From contig JAFKLV010000373.1 of NCBI GenBank assembly GCA_017304125.1, positions 1 through 22,857 on the forward strand: a stretch of 22,857 nt of DNA, in the 5' to 3' direction. The stretch's first letter is position 1, and every line of letters starts with the position of its first letter. Shown here one piece after another: positions 6,586-15,500 of the stretch. The stretch is from Sphingomonadales bacterium (GTDB lineage: Bacteria; Pseudomonadota; Alphaproteobacteria; Sphingomonadales; Sphingomonadaceae). The position numbers were made by a program, and so were the translations under genes. The notes under the pieces are model-generated. The model was not told the DNA's origin. It worked only from the letters and a program-made list of their open reading frames with translations, and ran no database searches.

Positions 6586-8108
6586 CGCTCGCGCGTCGCG
6601 GCGAATTTCACCTTGGGGTAGCGATCGGCGACATAGCCCACTTCCCACGCGCTCTTGGCGAGGAACACCGGGTTGCCGTCGCGATCCTTGGCCAGCGCGC
6701 TACGGTTGATATCGGTGAAATCCTTGAGCGCCCCGGCATCGTCGGATGAGATCCAGCGCGCGGTATCGAACGGCGCCGGCTCCAGCCCGGCGGCGACCTT
6801 ATATTCCGCCTCCAGCCGCGAGATCAGCACGTCGAGCTGGAGCTGCCCGACCACACCGATGATCCAGTTCGACCCGATCTCGGGGTAGAAGACCTGCGTC
6901 ACCCCTTCCTCGGCCATATCGTCGAGCGCCTTGCGCAACTGCTTGGTCTTGGTCGGATCCTTGAGCACCACGCGACGCAGGATTTCGGGCGCGAAATTGG
7001 GCAGGCCGGTGAAGCGCACCGCGGCACGCTCGGACAAAGTGTCCCCCACCCGCAAGGTGCCGTGGTTGGGGATGCCGATGATATCGCCCGGATAGGCCTC
7101 ATCGGCGATTTCGCGATCCTGCGCGAAGAACAGGATCGGCGAATGGACCGCGATCGGCTTGCCATGCCCGGTCGGGGTCAGCTTCATGCCGCGGTTGAAC
7201 GTGCCCGAGCACAGCCGCATGAAGGCGATGCGGTCACGGTGCTGCGGGTCCATATTGGCCTGCACCTTGAACACGAAGCCGGTGACTTCCTTTTCCTCCG
7301 GGCCGATCGGCGCCGGCTCGGCCGGCTGCGCGCGCGGCGGCGGGGCATGTTCGGCAAGCGCCGCGATCAGCTCAGCCGGGCCGAAATCCTTGAGCGCGGA
7401 GCCGAAATAGACCGGGGTGAGATCGCCGTTGCGATAGGCCTCGGCATCGAATTCGGCATAGCCCGCCTGCGCCAGCTCGACTTCCTCGCGCACCTCATCG
7501 GGGAGGATCGGCTCGGCATCGACCTTGCCCTGGAAATTGCGGCTGTCGCCCTCCGGCCGGCTGATCGACCAGCGCTTGAGATCGAGCACGCCCTCGAACG
7601 TCCCCCCCATCCCCACCGGCCAGGTCATCGGCGCGACATCGAGCGCGAGCACATCGGCAATCTCGTCGAGCAGTTCGAACGCGCTGCGCCCCTCGCGATC
7701 GACCTTGTTGACGAAGGTGATGATCGGCACCGAGCGCAGCCGGCACACTTCGAACAATTTGCGCGTCTGGGTTTCGATGCCGCGCGCGGCGTCGATCACC
7801 ATCACCGCCGAATCGACCGCGGTGAGCGTGCGATAGGTATCCTCGCTGAAATCCTCGTGCCCCGGCGTATCGAGCAGGTTGAAGGTGACGCCGTCTTTCT
7901 CGAACGTCATCACCGACGAGGTGACCGAGATGCCGCGCTGCTGCTCGATCTTCATCCAGTCCGATCGCGCCCGCCGGTTGGCGCCGCGCGCCTTGACCTC
8001 GCCGGCGAGATGGATCGCGCCGCCGACATAGAGCAATTTTTCGGTCAGCGTGGTCTTGCCGGCGTCAGGGTGCGAGATGATCGCGAAGGTGCGGCGGGGA
8101 GAAGTCAT
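6582..8108 (-). CDS. prfC: Peptide chain release factor 3
   Basis: A 508-residue translational GTPase (RF3) that removes RF1 or RF2 from the ribosome after peptide release. The GTPase motifs are in order: ISHPDAGKTT (residues 11-20, P-loop), QQRGISVTSSVM (switch I, about 56-67), DTPGHEDF (80-87) and NKVD (134-137). The RF3-specific pattern includes KARGANRRARSDWMKIEQQRG near the N-terminus and the later EVGYVADRYPKVKF C-terminal segment. Length is close to the usual 525-530. It is convergent with the MFS gene and overlaps its stop. The upstream gene on the same strand is the epimerase-like gene, 58 bp away, so the two may share a transcript. Confidence 0.96.
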   Translation of the reverse strand: MTSPRRTFAIISHPDAGKTTLTEKLLYVGGAIHLAGEVKARGANRRARSDWMKIEQQRGISVTSSVMTFEKDGVTFNLLDTPGHEDFSEDTYRTLTAVDSAVMVIDAARGIETQTRKLFEVCRLRSVPIITFVNKVDREGRSAFELLDEIADVLALDVAPMTWPVGMGGTFEGVLDLKRWSISRPEGDSRNFQGKVDAEPILPDEVREEVELAQAGYAEFDAEAYRNGDLTPVYFGSALKDFGPAELIAALAEHAPPPRAQPAEPAPIGPEEKEVTGFVFKVQANMDPQHRDRIAFMRLCSGTFNRGMKLTPTGHGKPIAVHSPILFFAQDREIADEAYPGDIIGIPNHGTLRVGDTLSERAAVRFTGLPNFAPEILRRVVLKDPTKTKQLRKALDDMAEEGVTQVFYPEIGSNWIIGVVGQLQLDVLISRLEAEYKVAAGLEPAPFDTARWISSDDAGALKDFTDINRSALAKDRDGNPVFLAKSAWEVGYVADRYPKVKFAATRER

Positions 8109-8166
8109 GGCTCGGGCTTTCGTGAGGCCGGAAAATAGGAATGCGATAAGGAAAAAGCGCGCCTAG

Positions 8167-9048
8167 TTACGATTCGGCGAGCAGAGTCACGCGCATCGCG
8201 ATCCGCTTCGCCGCGCCGGGCGGGATCTCGAACACGCCGGGCTTGTCACGGAAATCGCCGGTGAAGCCGGCCGGATCGGCGATGCCGTGCCACGGCTCGA
8301 TGCACACGAAATGCGCGCCCGGCTTGCTCCAGATGCCGAGCATCGGCGTATCGGGGAATGCAATCTCAAGCCGCGCGCCGCCCTCGCCGTGATAGGTCAC
8401 GCGATCCGAATGGAGCCGGTCCCAGATCAGCGCGTCCTGCGTGAACAGATCGTCGCGCAGGCTGAGCGTGCGGCCGTCGAGCGGCGTGGCGCGTCGCGCG
8501 GGCGCGATCTGCCCGCCGGCATCGATCTGGCGCAAGGCTTCGGGCTCGTCGGCCGAAAAGATGATGCGATGCGCCTCCTTCGCGCCGCCGCCGGGCAGCG
8601 GCCAGGCGAACGCGGGGTGGAAGCCGAAGCTCGCGGGCAACGGCACGTCGCCCGGATTGTCGATCGACACATCGACCAACAAGGTCGCGCCGGCGATGCT
8701 GAACGTCACTTGCAGCCGGAAGGCGAAGGGATAGATCGCGCGCGTCTCGGCGCTGTCGGTCAGCTCGAAGGTCGCGCGATCGGCCGCCTGCTCGGTCAGT
8801 GCGAACAGCGTGCGCCGCGCAAAGCCGTGCTGCTTCATTGCATAGCCGCGGCCGTCGACTCGGATCGTTTCGCTCGCGGGCTTGCCGACCACCGGGAACA
8901 GCAGCGGCGCGTGGCCAGTCCAGAACGCCGGGTCGGCATCGGTCATCAATTCGCGGCCGGCGGCATCTTTCAGCGACGTCAGTTCCGCGCCGAGCGCGTT
9001 GATCGTCGCCGAAAGCCCGTCGCCCGCGATGATGACCGGTTCAGCCAC
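8167..9048 (-). CDS. Aldose 1-epimerase family protein (LacX-like)
   Basis: A 293-residue galactose mutarotase-like enzyme, a beta-sandwich fold that interconverts the anomers of aldoses or phosphorylated hexoses. Expected active-site features are visible: His in KQHGFARR (about residue 75), His in SFGFHPAFAWPL (about 145), and the likely catalytic Glu in CIEPWHGIADP near the C-terminus. The start is a GTG at 9048, giving an 8-bp overlap with the pheT stop. Translational coupling with pheT is therefore likely, though no functional link to phenylalanine charging is evident. The exact sugar substrate is unknown; the LacX/YeaD-like subgroup includes proteins of uncertain substrate. Confidence 0.88.
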   Translation of the reverse strand: MAEPVIIAGDGLSATINALGAELTSLKDAAGRELMTDADPAFWTGHAPLLFPVVGKPASETIRVDGRGYAMKQHGFARRTLFALTEQAADRATFELTDSAETRAIYPFAFRLQVTFSIAGATLLVDVSIDNPGDVPLPASFGFHPAFAWPLPGGGAKEAHRIIFSADEPEALRQIDAGGQIAPARRATPLDGRTLSLRDDLFTQDALIWDRLHSDRVTYHGEGGARLEIAFPDTPMLGIWSKPGAHFVCIEPWHGIADPAGFTGDFRDKPGVFEIPPGAAKRIAMRVTLLAES

Positions 9049-11428
9049 GCAGCACGGCGCCCTGCTTCGCCGCGGCAGCGACCACCTTGTCGGCGATCGC
9101 CTTCAGCTCGGCATCGGTGAAGCTCTTGTCGCCCGGCTGGAGCACCACCTCCAGCGCGACCGACTTCTGCCCCGCCTCGACCCCCGCGCCGGTGAACAGA
9201 TCGAACACCCGCGCCGACACGATCGCCGCTTTGTCCGCCCCCTTGGTCGCGCGGACCAAGGCATCGGCGGTCACCTCCTCGGGGACGAGGAAGGCGAAAT
9301 CGCGCCGTACCGGCTGGAGCGCGGGCGGGGTATAGGCCGGGCGCATGAACCCGCCGCCGCCGCGCTTGGCCGGCAGCGCATCGAGATACAGCTCGACCGC
9401 CGCCACCGCGCCGTCGAGATCGAACGCCGCGATCGTCCGCGGATGCAGCATGCCGAATGCCGCAAGCACCGTCTTCGGCCCGAGCCGCAACGTGCCCGAC
9501 TGGCCGGGATGCCACGCATCCCCCGCCTCACCGAACACCTGCAGATTCTCGATCGGGGCACCGGCCGCGGCGAGCAGCGCCAGCGCCTCCGCCTTGGCGT
9601 CGAACGCGTCGAACGCCGCCGCCTTGCCGTCACGCCAGCCGCGCGGACGGCGATCCCCCGCGAACACCAGCGCCAAGGTCGGCCGCTCGGCATCGGCAAG
9701 ATAGCGCCGCCCGATCTCGAACAGCCGCACCGACCCCGCCCCGCGCTTGGCATTGCGCGCCGCGGCGGAGAGCAGCCCCGGCAGCAGCGAGGGGCGCATC
9801 ACCTTGAGATCCTCGCTGATCGGATTGGCCAGCGTCCACGCGCCGCCGCCGAACACCACGGCTTCCTTCTCGGCGAGGAAGCTCCACGTCACCGCCTCGT
9901 CGAGCCCGCGCGCGGCAGCCGCGCGACGGATACGGCGTTCGAGCTTCTGCTCGGCGCTGGCGGTGGGCCTGGCGACGCCGGGGGCGCGTTCGAGCGGGGT
10001 CGAAGGAACATTGTCGATCCCGACGATGCGGATCACTTCCTCGACCAGATCGGCGGTGCCGTCGATATCGCGCCGCCACGTCGGGGGCGAGACCTGCCAG
10101 TCCGCCGTCACGGTGAAGCCGAGCGATTCGAGGATTGTGCGCTGCTGCTCGGGCGCAACCGCGAGCCCGCCGAGCGTCTCGGTCCGCGCCGGATCATAGG
10201 CATAGCTGCGTGTGCCGAGCGGGGCTTCGCCCGCGCGGGTGATCGCCGAGGCGGTGCCGCCGCAATGATCGAGCACGAGCTTCGTCGCGATCGCGAGGCC
10301 ATCGTCGAGGAACGCGGGGTCCACCCCGCGCTCGAAACGCTGCCGCGCGTCGCTGGTCAGCGCGAGCTTCTGCCCGGTGCGCGCGATATGATCGGGATCG
10401 AAATAGGCGCATTCGATGATCACGTCGGTGGTCGTTTCCGACACCCCCGAATCCTCGCCGCCCATGATCCCGCCGATATCGTGGACGTGGCTGTCGTCCG
10501 CGATCACCGTCATCGTCGCATCGAGCGTATAGCTCTTGCCGTTGAGCGCGAGCACCGTCTCCCCGTCGCGCGCGCGCCGCGCGACGAGCCCGCCGCTGAG
10601 CTTCGCCTTGTCATAGACGTGGAGCGGACGCCCGAGATCGATCGAGACGAAATTGGTGATGTCGACCAGCACCGAGATCGGCTTCTGCCCGATCGCGGTC
10701 AGCTTCTGGCGCATCCACGCCGGCGCGGCGCCGTTGGTGACGCCCGACACCGCCTGCGCGTAGAACGCCGGGCAACCCTCGGCATCGTCGGTGCGCACAT
10801 CGGGCGCGGGGCCGTCGCCCGGCACCGGGGCGATCGCCTCGACGCGATAGACGTCGGCGAGCGGACGCAGCGTCCCCAGCCCGGCCGCCGCCAGATCACG
10901 CGCGATCCCGCGCACCCCCATGCAATCCTGCCGGTTCGGCGTGATCGCGACATCGATCACCGGATCGTCGAGCCCGGCATAAGCGGGATAAGCGGTGCCG
11001 ATCGGGGCATCGGCGGGCAGCTCGATGATCCCGTCATGCTCGTCGCCCAGCTCAAGCTCGCGGCTCGAACACATCATGCCGTTCGATTCGACCCCGCGAA
11101 TCGCCGCGACCTTGAGCACCATGCCGTTCGCCGGAACGGTCGCGCCGGGCATGCCGAACACGCCGACCAGCCCCGCGCGCGCATTGGGCGCGCCGCACAC
11201 CACCTGCAACGGGCCGTCTCCGGCATCGACGCTCAGCACCTGCAGCTTATCAGCCTGCGGATGACGCTCGGCGGTCAGCACTTTGGCGATGCGGAATGCG
11301 GCAAGTTTCTCGCCCGGATTGTCGACGCCCTCGACCTCAAGCCCGATGCGGGTGAGCGCGACGAGGATATCATCGAGCGTCGCCTGCGTTTCGAGATGCT
11401 CCTTGAGCCAGCCCAGCGTGAACTTCAT
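9041..11428 (-). CDS. pheT: Phenylalanine--tRNA ligase beta subunit
   Basis: The 795-residue beta chain of the alpha2-beta2 enzyme that charges tRNA-Phe. It starts [14 protein letters not shown], the family N-terminus, at an ATG that overlaps the pheS stop as ATGA. Domains in order are: an N-terminal EMAP-like tRNA-binding domain (about 40-150, including [20 protein letters not shown]), the B3/B4 editing domain (around 200-380), B5 (about 390-470), the catalytic-like core, and a C-terminal FDX-ACB anticodon-binding domain (about 700-795, [20 protein letters not shown] onward). Length is typical. The longer frame extending upstream into pheS is not used. It is the second gene of a pheS-pheT operon. 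Confidence 0.97.
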   Translation of the reverse strand: MKFTLGWLKEHLETQATLDDILVALTRIGLEVEGVDNPGEKLAAFRIAKVLTAERHPQADKLQVLSVDAGDGPLQVVCGAPNARAGLVGVFGMPGATVPANGMVLKVAAIRGVESNGMMCSSRELELGDEHDGIIELPADAPIGTAYPAYAGLDDPVIDVAITPNRQDCMGVRGIARDLAAAGLGTLRPLADVYRVEAIAPVPGDGPAPDVRTDDAEGCPAFYAQAVSGVTNGAAPAWMRQKLTAIGQKPISVLVDITNFVSIDLGRPLHVYDKAKLSGGLVARRARDGETVLALNGKSYTLDATMTVIADDSHVHDIGGIMGGEDSGVSETTTDVIIECAYFDPDHIARTGQKLALTSDARQRFERGVDPAFLDDGLAIATKLVLDHCGGTASAITRAGEAPLGTRSYAYDPARTETLGGLAVAPEQQRTILESLGFTVTADWQVSPPTWRRDIDGTADLVEEVIRIVGIDNVPSTPLERAPGVARPTASAEQKLERRIRRAAAARGLDEAVTWSFLAEKEAVVFGGGAWTLANPISEDLKVMRPSLLPGLLSAAARNAKRGAGSVRLFEIGRRYLADAERPTLALVFAGDRRPRGWRDGKAAAFDAFDAKAEALALLAAAGAPIENLQVFGEAGDAWHPGQSGTLRLGPKTVLAAFGMLHPRTIAAFDLDGAVAAVELYLDALPAKRGGGGFMRPAYTPPALQPVRRDFAFLVPEEVTADALVRATKGADKAAIVSARVFDLFTGAGVEAGQKSVALEVVLQPGDKSFTDAELKAIADKVVAAAAKQGAVLRG

Positions 11429-12504
11429 GCGCCGACTCCCCCGCTCAGCGTCGGCACGTCGAGCGCCGAGAATCCGTAATGTTTCAGCCAGCGGATATCG
11501 CCGTCGAAGAAGGCGCGGAGGTCGTCCATGCCATATTTGAGCATCGCCAGCCGATCGATCCCGCAGCCGAAGGCGAAACCCTGCCACTCATCGGGATCGA
11601 GCCCACAGGCGGCGATCACCTTGGGATGGACCATCCCCGAGCCGAGCACTTCCATCCAGCCGCCGCCGGAACCGCCGATCACGCGCTTGCCCTTCTCCAG
11701 CGTATAGCCGACGTCGACCTCGGCCGAGGGCTCGGTGAACGGGAAATAGGACGGGCGCAGCCGCAGCACGATATCGTCGCGCTCGAAGAACGCCTTGAGG
11801 AAGGTCTCCAGCGTCCATTTGAGATGGCCGAGCGTGATCCCCTTGTCGATCACCAGCCCCTCGACCTGATGGAACATCGGCGTGTGGGTCGCATCGCTGT
11901 CCGAGCGATAGGTGCGCCCCGGCGCGATGATACGGATCGGCGGCTTTTCGGCCAGCATCGTGCGGATCTGCACCGGCGAGGTATGCGTGCGCAGCAGCAT
12001 CTTGCGCTCGCCGCCCGGCTGATCGGGGAAATAGAAGGTGTCGTGCATCGCGCGCGCCGGATGGCTTTCCGGGATGTTGAGCGCGGAGAAATTGTGCCAA
12101 TCGTCCTCGATCTCCGGCCCCGTCGCCACTGCGAAGCCGAGATCGGCGAAGATTTCCGCCAGCTCGTCCATCACCTGGCTCACCGGGTGGATCGTCCCGG
12201 CCGCGGCACTGTCGACCGGCAAGGTCATGTCGAGCCGCTCGCTCGCCAGCCGCGCATCGAGCGCCGACGCGTCGAGCGCCGCCTTGCGCGTCGCGATCGC
12301 GCCGGCGACGGCCTCGCGCAGCCCGTTGATCCGCGGCCCTTGCGACTGGCGCTCCTCGGGCGACATCCCGCCGAGCGTCTTGAGCAAAGCGGTGATAGAG
12401 CCGTTCTTACCCAACGCCCCGACGCGTAGCGCCTCGAGTTGTTCGAGCGTCTCGCTCTGATTGATCTGATCGATCAGATGTTCTTGAGGGTCGAGTTCAG
12501 CCAC
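11425..12504 (-). CDS. pheS: Phenylalanine--tRNA ligase alpha subunit
   Basis: The 359-residue catalytic alpha chain of phenylalanyl-tRNA synthetase. An N-terminal coiled-coil tRNA-binding region (about 1-90) is followed by the class II core: the [10 protein letters not shown] segment, motif 2 at [21 protein letters not shown] and motif 3 at [18 protein letters not shown]. The start is GTG at 12504. GGAG at 12511-12514 serves as its ribosome-binding site, and the first base of that site is the last base of repeat E. The inserted GIY-YIG unit thus separates pheS from rplT, its usual upstream neighbour. The promoter for pheST must lie inside that unit or come by read-through of the rplT terminator. 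Confidence 0.97.
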   Translation of the reverse strand: MAELDPQEHLIDQINQSETLEQLEALRVGALGKNGSITALLKTLGGMSPEERQSQGPRINGLREAVAGAIATRKAALDASALDARLASERLDMTLPVDSAAAGTIHPVSQVMDELAEIFADLGFAVATGPEIEDDWHNFSALNIPESHPARAMHDTFYFPDQPGGERKMLLRTHTSPVQIRTMLAEKPPIRIIAPGRTYRSDSDATHTPMFHQVEGLVIDKGITLGHLKWTLETFLKAFFERDDIVLRLRPSYFPFTEPSAEVDVGYTLEKGKRVIGGSGGGWMEVLGSGMVHPKVIAACGLDPDEWQGFAFGCGIDRLAMLKYGMDDLRAFFDGDIRWLKHYGFSALDVPTLSGGVGA

Positions 12505-12513
12505 TTCTCACTC

Positions 12514-12547
12514 CGTCATTCCCGCGAAGGCGGGAATCCATTCACGC
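12514..12547 (+). repeat. Inverted repeat E (left end of unit 2)
   Basis: The core is a perfect hairpin, ATTCCCGC-GAAG-GCGGGAAT (12518-12537), with outer flank CGTC and inner flank CCATTCACGC. It supplies the stop codon of the GIY-YIG gene on the minus strand and abuts the pheS ribosome-binding site. Confidence 0.9.
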
Positions 12548-12856
12548 TGTCGGATCGATCGGATCGAAACCGAGGCCAATCGCCAGATCGGCCCAATCCG
12601 GGTTCGTTTCCTCGATCAGCCGCAACTTCCAGTCCCGGTTCCACTTCTTCAACTGCTTCTCGCGGCGGATCACCGCTTCCATCGTATCCGCCGCTTCGAA
12701 CCAGACCAGCCGTGCCACCCCGTAGCGGCTGGTGAAGCCCTCGATCAATCCATCACGGTGCTGAGCCAGCCGCGCCATCAGATTCGATGTCCCCCCGATA
12801 TAGAGCGTGCCGTGGCGGCCGCTCGACAGGATGTAAACGCTCGGCCGTCGCTCCAT
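12542..12856 (-). CDS. Small GIY-YIG nuclease-domain protein (copy 2)
   Basis: A 104-residue single-domain GIY-YIG protein (COG2827 type), predicted to nick or cleave DNA. Core residues are present: Tyr8 (SVYIL), Tyr19 and Gly21 (LYIGG), Arg29 (LMARL), Glu66 (RREKQLKKW) and Asn85 (ETNP). It aligns along its whole domain with the protein at 1811-2095 (shared RYGxARLV, REKxLKxW and TNP blocks), but they differ at more than half of positions, so this is not a recent duplicate. The C-terminal tail (GLGFDPIDPTA) ends inside the boundary repeat, which provides the final Ala codon and the TGA. The ATG lies 11 bp inside the other boundary repeat. Its own promoter is not evident. Role unknown; the setting suggests a link with the repeats. 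Confidence 0.9.
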   Translation of the reverse strand: MERRPSVYILSSGRHGTLYIGGTSNLMARLAQHRDGLIEGFTSRYGVARLVWFEAADTMEAVIRREKQLKKWNRDWKLRLIEETNPDWADLAIGLGFDPIDPTA

Positions 12857-12867
12857 TACTGCGTTCC

Positions 12868-12901
12868 GCGTGAATGGATTCCCGCCTTCGCGGGAATGAC
12901 G
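12868..12901 (-). repeat. Inverted repeat F (right end of unit 2)
   Basis: The exact reverse complement of repeat E over 34 bases, with the same 8-bp stem and GAAG loop when read on the minus strand. It begins 11 bp before the GIY-YIG start codon and ends 13 bp from the rplT terminator. Confidence 0.9.
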
Positions 12902-12914
12902 AGGGGAAGAAACG

Positions 12915-12953
12915 AAAAGGGCGCCGGTGGCCTAGACCACCGACGCCCCTTTT
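12915..12953 (-). terminator. Rho-independent terminator of rpmI-rplT
   Basis: On the minus strand a long hairpin forms: an arm beginning AAAAGGGGCGTCGGTGG pairs with CCACCGGCGCCCTTTT around a short TCTAGG loop, with two G-T wobbles. A T-run sits at the 3' side. An A-run on the other side means it could also stop + strand transcripts. It lies 21 bp after the rplT stop. Confidence 0.85.
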
Positions 12954-12974
12954 CTGCTTGCGCGCGAGGTCGCC

Positions 12975-13340
12975 TCAGGCGGCCTGGGGCAGAGCCGCCT
13001 TCGCCTGCGCGATGATGGCGGTAAACGCCTCACCTTCGTGCATCGCGATGTCGGCCAGCACCTTCCGGTCCAGCTCGATGCCGGCCAGCTTCAGACCATG
13101 CATGAACTGGCTGTAGGTCAGCCCTTCGGCGCGAACGCCGGCGTTGATGCGCTGGATCCACAGGCCGCGGAAGGTGCGCTTCTTCACCTTGCGGTCGCGA
13201 TACGCGTACTGGCCGGCCTTTTCGACCGCCTGCCGCGCGACGCGGATCGTGTTCTTGCGACGACCGCGATAGCCCTTGGCTGCCGCGAGAATGTTCTTGT
13301 GCTTGGCGCGGGTGGTTACGCCCCGCTTGACGCGTGCCAT
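12975..13340 (-). CDS. rplT: 50S ribosomal protein L20
   Basis: The 121-residue L20, needed early in large-subunit assembly through binding to 23S rRNA. It begins [30 protein letters not shown], the highly conserved basic N-terminal extension, and continues with [26 protein letters not shown] and the [16 protein letters not shown]-terminal domain. In other bacteria L20 also represses its own operon by binding mRNA upstream. GAGGAG sits 8 bases before the ATG. It follows rpmI after 13 bp. Confidence 0.98.
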   Translation of the reverse strand: MARVKRGVTTRAKHKNILAAAKGYRGRRKNTIRVARQAVEKAGQYAYRDRKVKKRTFRGLWIQRINAGVRAEGLTYSQFMHGLKLAGIELDRKVLADIAMHEGEAFTAIIAQAKAALPQAA

Positions 13341-13353
13341 TGTTCCCGTCTCC

Positions 13354-13557
13354 TCAGTTCAGGCCGTAAGGCGCCCAGGCCTTCACGGTCTTCGTGTCGG
13401 CGTCCGACAGCACGCTGGTGCCGCGGTTCTGGCGGATATACTTGCCGTTGTGGCTGATGAGGCGGTGGCGCTTGCCGGCCACGCCGTGCTTGATCTTGCC
13501 GGTCGCGGTGAGCTTGAAGCGCTTCTTCACGCCGCTCTTGGTCTTGAGCTTGGGCAT
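13354..13557 (-). CDS. rpmI: 50S ribosomal protein L35
   Basis: The 67-residue L35. It starts [23 protein letters not shown] and contains the conserved [18 protein letters not shown] stretch. The internal ATG at 13557 is chosen over a longer frame because it gives the canonical N-terminus and lies after AAAGGA. It heads the rpmI-rplT operon; infC, often the first gene of such operons elsewhere, is not adjacent here. Confidence 0.97.
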   Translation of the reverse strand: MPKLKTKSGVKKRFKLTATGKIKHGVAGKRHRLISHNGKYIRQNRGTSVLSDADTKTVKAWAPYGLN

Positions 13558-13586
13558 TTTCGTCCTTTCTGTTCGGGCGAGGGCCA

Positions 13587-13619
13587 AACGGCCGCGGCAG
13601 CCCTTGTGGCCGGGCCGTT
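13587..13619 (-). promoter_or_regulatory. Hairpin in the rpmI leader
   Basis: Read on the minus strand, AACGGCC-CGGC pairs with GCCG-C-GGCCGTT around a 10-nt loop: an 11-bp stem with a single bulged base. It lies about 30 nt upstream of the rpmI start and is not followed by a T-run, so it is not a simple terminator. It could be part of an L20-binding or other leader control structure; this is a guess from position. Confidence 0.35.
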
Positions 13620-13685
13620 CGTCTTGATCCTCGCGCGGGAAGCGGGGCCTTTAGCGTCGGCGCCCGCAAATTGCAACCAAGCGGC

Positions 13686-14789
13686 TCAGCCGGCCTCGAC
13701 CTTGGCGGACTCGGGAAGGTTATAGCCGACGCGGTCCTCATCGAGGATGCCGTTGCGCACCCAGGTGCCATGGGCATGCGCGGTCGCCAGCACATCCCAT
13801 TCGTCATGCCCCGGCCAGCTCTTCACCCGCACGATCTGCTGCGCGAAGGCGCGATTCGGCTCCATCATCACCCAGCCGAGCGGGCGCTCGGCGGTCGCGC
13901 GCGCGCCGGCGGCGGCCATTGCCGCGCGGATGCGGTTGGCGCTGTCCTCGGGGAGATATTGCCACACCACCGAATGCATCAGCACCCGCGTGACCCCCGC
14001 CGCCTGCGGCTCGGCAAGCCGCGCCTCGAGCCAGTCGGCGGCATCGGCGCGCACCAGATCGACGCCGCGCGCGCGCTGCATCGCGATCGCATGGCCGAGT
14101 CGCGCCGCGCGCGCCGGGGTCTCGGGCCAGACATAAGCGAGCAGCCGCGTCTCGACCGCCGGATCGGTGGCGTCGAGCGGCTGGACGTCGCAACCGCGCA
14201 CCGAAACGATATCGAGGTCAACCGGCGCGGGCGGCTCGCCGCGCCATTCGGGGCGAATCGTCACCGGCGAATCGGCTGGCCCCAGCCGCACCCCGCCGAG
14301 ATCGAAGGCATAGCGATCGATCAGCAGGTTGAGCCCCGCGCTCGATCCGATTTCGAGCAATTCGATCTTCGGCCCGTGGCGTCGCGCGATTTCCATCAGC
14401 CCGACGATCAGCGCGCCCGAGCGCCCCGGCTCATTGGTCTGCGGCGGCCCGTCGAGCCAGGAGAAGATGGTATCGTCATGCGCGATCAGCGCGGCATTGA
14501 CCGCGGCCGCGATCGCCGCCGGCTCGGTCACCTCGCCGGCGAACACCGCCGCCAGCCCGGCATCGCGCCCGGCGCGGACCAAAGCGTGAAGCCCGCCGCA
14601 CAGCCGCAACGGCAAGGCCTCGCGGGTGGGCTCGCCCGACCAGTCGAGCACCCGCGCCCCGGTGCGGCTCTCGCGCGTCAGCCCGTCGGCGATCGCGGCG
14701 CAGAGACGCGCGTACATCGGGGCATCCATGTGGCGGCAGTAAAATTCCTGAATGTGGAACGCGTCGCGATTATTCTCTTCCGTCGCCAT
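13686..14789 (-). CDS. DUF2332 family protein
   Basis: A 367-residue protein of the DUF2332 family, function unestablished. It has an N-terminal region with [24 protein letters not shown], then [38 protein letters not shown] (about 123-160), whose [13 protein letters not shown] resembles the glycine-rich SAM-binding loop of class I methyltransferases. A conserved HSVVWQYLP follows, and a C-terminal [21 protein letters not shown] methyltransferase-like fold is my inference. AGGAGG lies at good distance from the ATG at 14789; the longer open frame upstream runs into hisG and is rejected. The gene is divergent from hisG across only 60 bp. No membrane segment or signal peptide is apparent. Confidence 0.85.
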   Translation of the reverse strand: MATEENNRDAFHIQEFYCRHMDAPMYARLCAAIADGLTRESRTGARVLDWSGEPTREALPLRLCGGLHALVRAGRDAGLAAVFAGEVTEPAAIAAAVNAALIAHDDTIFSWLDGPPQTNEPGRSGALIVGLMEIARRHGPKIELLEIGSSAGLNLLIDRYAFDLGGVRLGPADSPVTIRPEWRGEPPAPVDLDIVSVRGCDVQPLDATDPAVETRLLAYVWPETPARAARLGHAIAMQRARGVDLVRADAADWLEARLAEPQAAGVTRVLMHSVVWQYLPEDSANRIRAAMAAAGARATAERPLGWVMMEPNRAFAQQIVRVKSWPGHDEWDVLATAHAHGTWVRNGILDEDRVGYNLPESAKVEAG

Positions 14790-14849
14790 TCGCCGATCCT
14801 CCTGCACTCGTATTGCGCCTCCCCGCCCCCCCGCGTAAAGGCCGCGCCC

Positions 14850-15500
14850 GTGAGCGAACCGATCGTCATCGCCGTCCCCAAGGGCCGCATCCTGAGCGAG
14901 GCACTGCCGTTGCTCGCCCGTGCCGGCATCGTTCCCGAAGCCGCATTCGGCGACGAGGACAGCCGCGCGCTGCGTTTCGCGACGCAGACCCCCGAGATCG
15001 AGCTGATCCGCGTCCGCGCGTTCGATGTCGCGACCTTCGTCGCGCATGGCGCGGCGCAGCTCGGCATCGTCGGATCGGACGTGCTGGCCGAATTCGCTTA
15101 TTCCGAGCTTTACGCGCCGGTCGATCTCGCGATCGGGCATTGCCGGCTGTCGATTGCCGAACCGGCCGAAATGGCGGCGCGCGACGATCCGCGCGGCTGG
15201 AGCCATGTCCGCGTCGCGACCAAATATCCGCATGTCACCGAGGAGCATTTCGCGCGCCGCGGGGTGCAGGCGGAATGCATCAAGCTCAACGGCGCGATGG
15301 AACTGGCGCCGACGCTCGGCCTCGCGCCGCGCATCGTCGATCTCGTCTCGTCGGGGCGGACGCTCAAGGAAAACGGCCTCGTCGAAGTCGAGCGGATCAT
15401 GGACGTTTCCTCGCGGCTGATCGTCAACCGTGCCGCGATGAAGACGCGTGCCGGGGTGGTGCCGCTGGTCGAAGCCTTCCGGCGCGCGGTCGAGGCATGA
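14850..15500 (+). CDS. hisG: ATP phosphoribosyltransferase, short form
   Basis: A 216-residue enzyme for the first step of histidine synthesis, joining ATP and PRPP to give phosphoribosyl-ATP. It shows [16 protein letters not shown] at the N-terminus and the PRPP-binding loop region [14 protein letters not shown] near residue 170. It lacks the C-terminal regulatory domain of the long form, so by family knowledge it needs the regulatory partner HisZ, which is not in the window. The start is GTG at 14850, with AAAGG eight bases upstream. Its stop overlaps the hisD start as ATGA, so the two are translationally coupled. Confidence 0.95.
   Translation: MSEPIVIAVPKGRILSEALPLLARAGIVPEAAFGDEDSRALRFATQTPEIELIRVRAFDVATFVAHGAAQLGIVGSDVLAEFAYSELYAPVDLAIGHCRLSIAEPAEMAARDDPRGWSHVRVATKYPHVTEEHFARRGVQAECIKLNGAMELAPTLGLAPRIVDLVSSGRTLKENGLVEVERIMDVSSRLIVNRAAMKTRAGVVPLVEAFRRAVEA

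Larger units (their letters stand above)
12514..12901 (-). mobile_element. Putative GIY-YIG-carrying repeat unit 2 with perfect 34-bp inverted ends
   Basis: A 388-bp unit bounded by repeats E (12514-12547) and F (12868-12901), which are identical over all 34 bases when one is reverse-complemented. The interior is almost wholly one GIY-YIG gene: its ATG is 11 bp inside F and its TGA stop lies within E. It separates rplT from pheS, which are commonly adjacent in bacteria. The perfect ends suggest recent arrival or maintained sequence. Mobility is inferred and no target duplication was recognised. Confidence 0.55.

Noticed and set aside
8882..11479. An 865-codon open frame on the + strand opposite pheT
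   Set aside because: It is the shadow of the well-conserved pheT reading frame in GC-rich DNA; its translation is low-complexity Arg/Ala/Gly/His-rich sequence with no family features.
14850..15500. HisG looks truncated at its C-terminus
   Set aside because: The length is normal for the short form that works with HisZ; it is not a broken gene.
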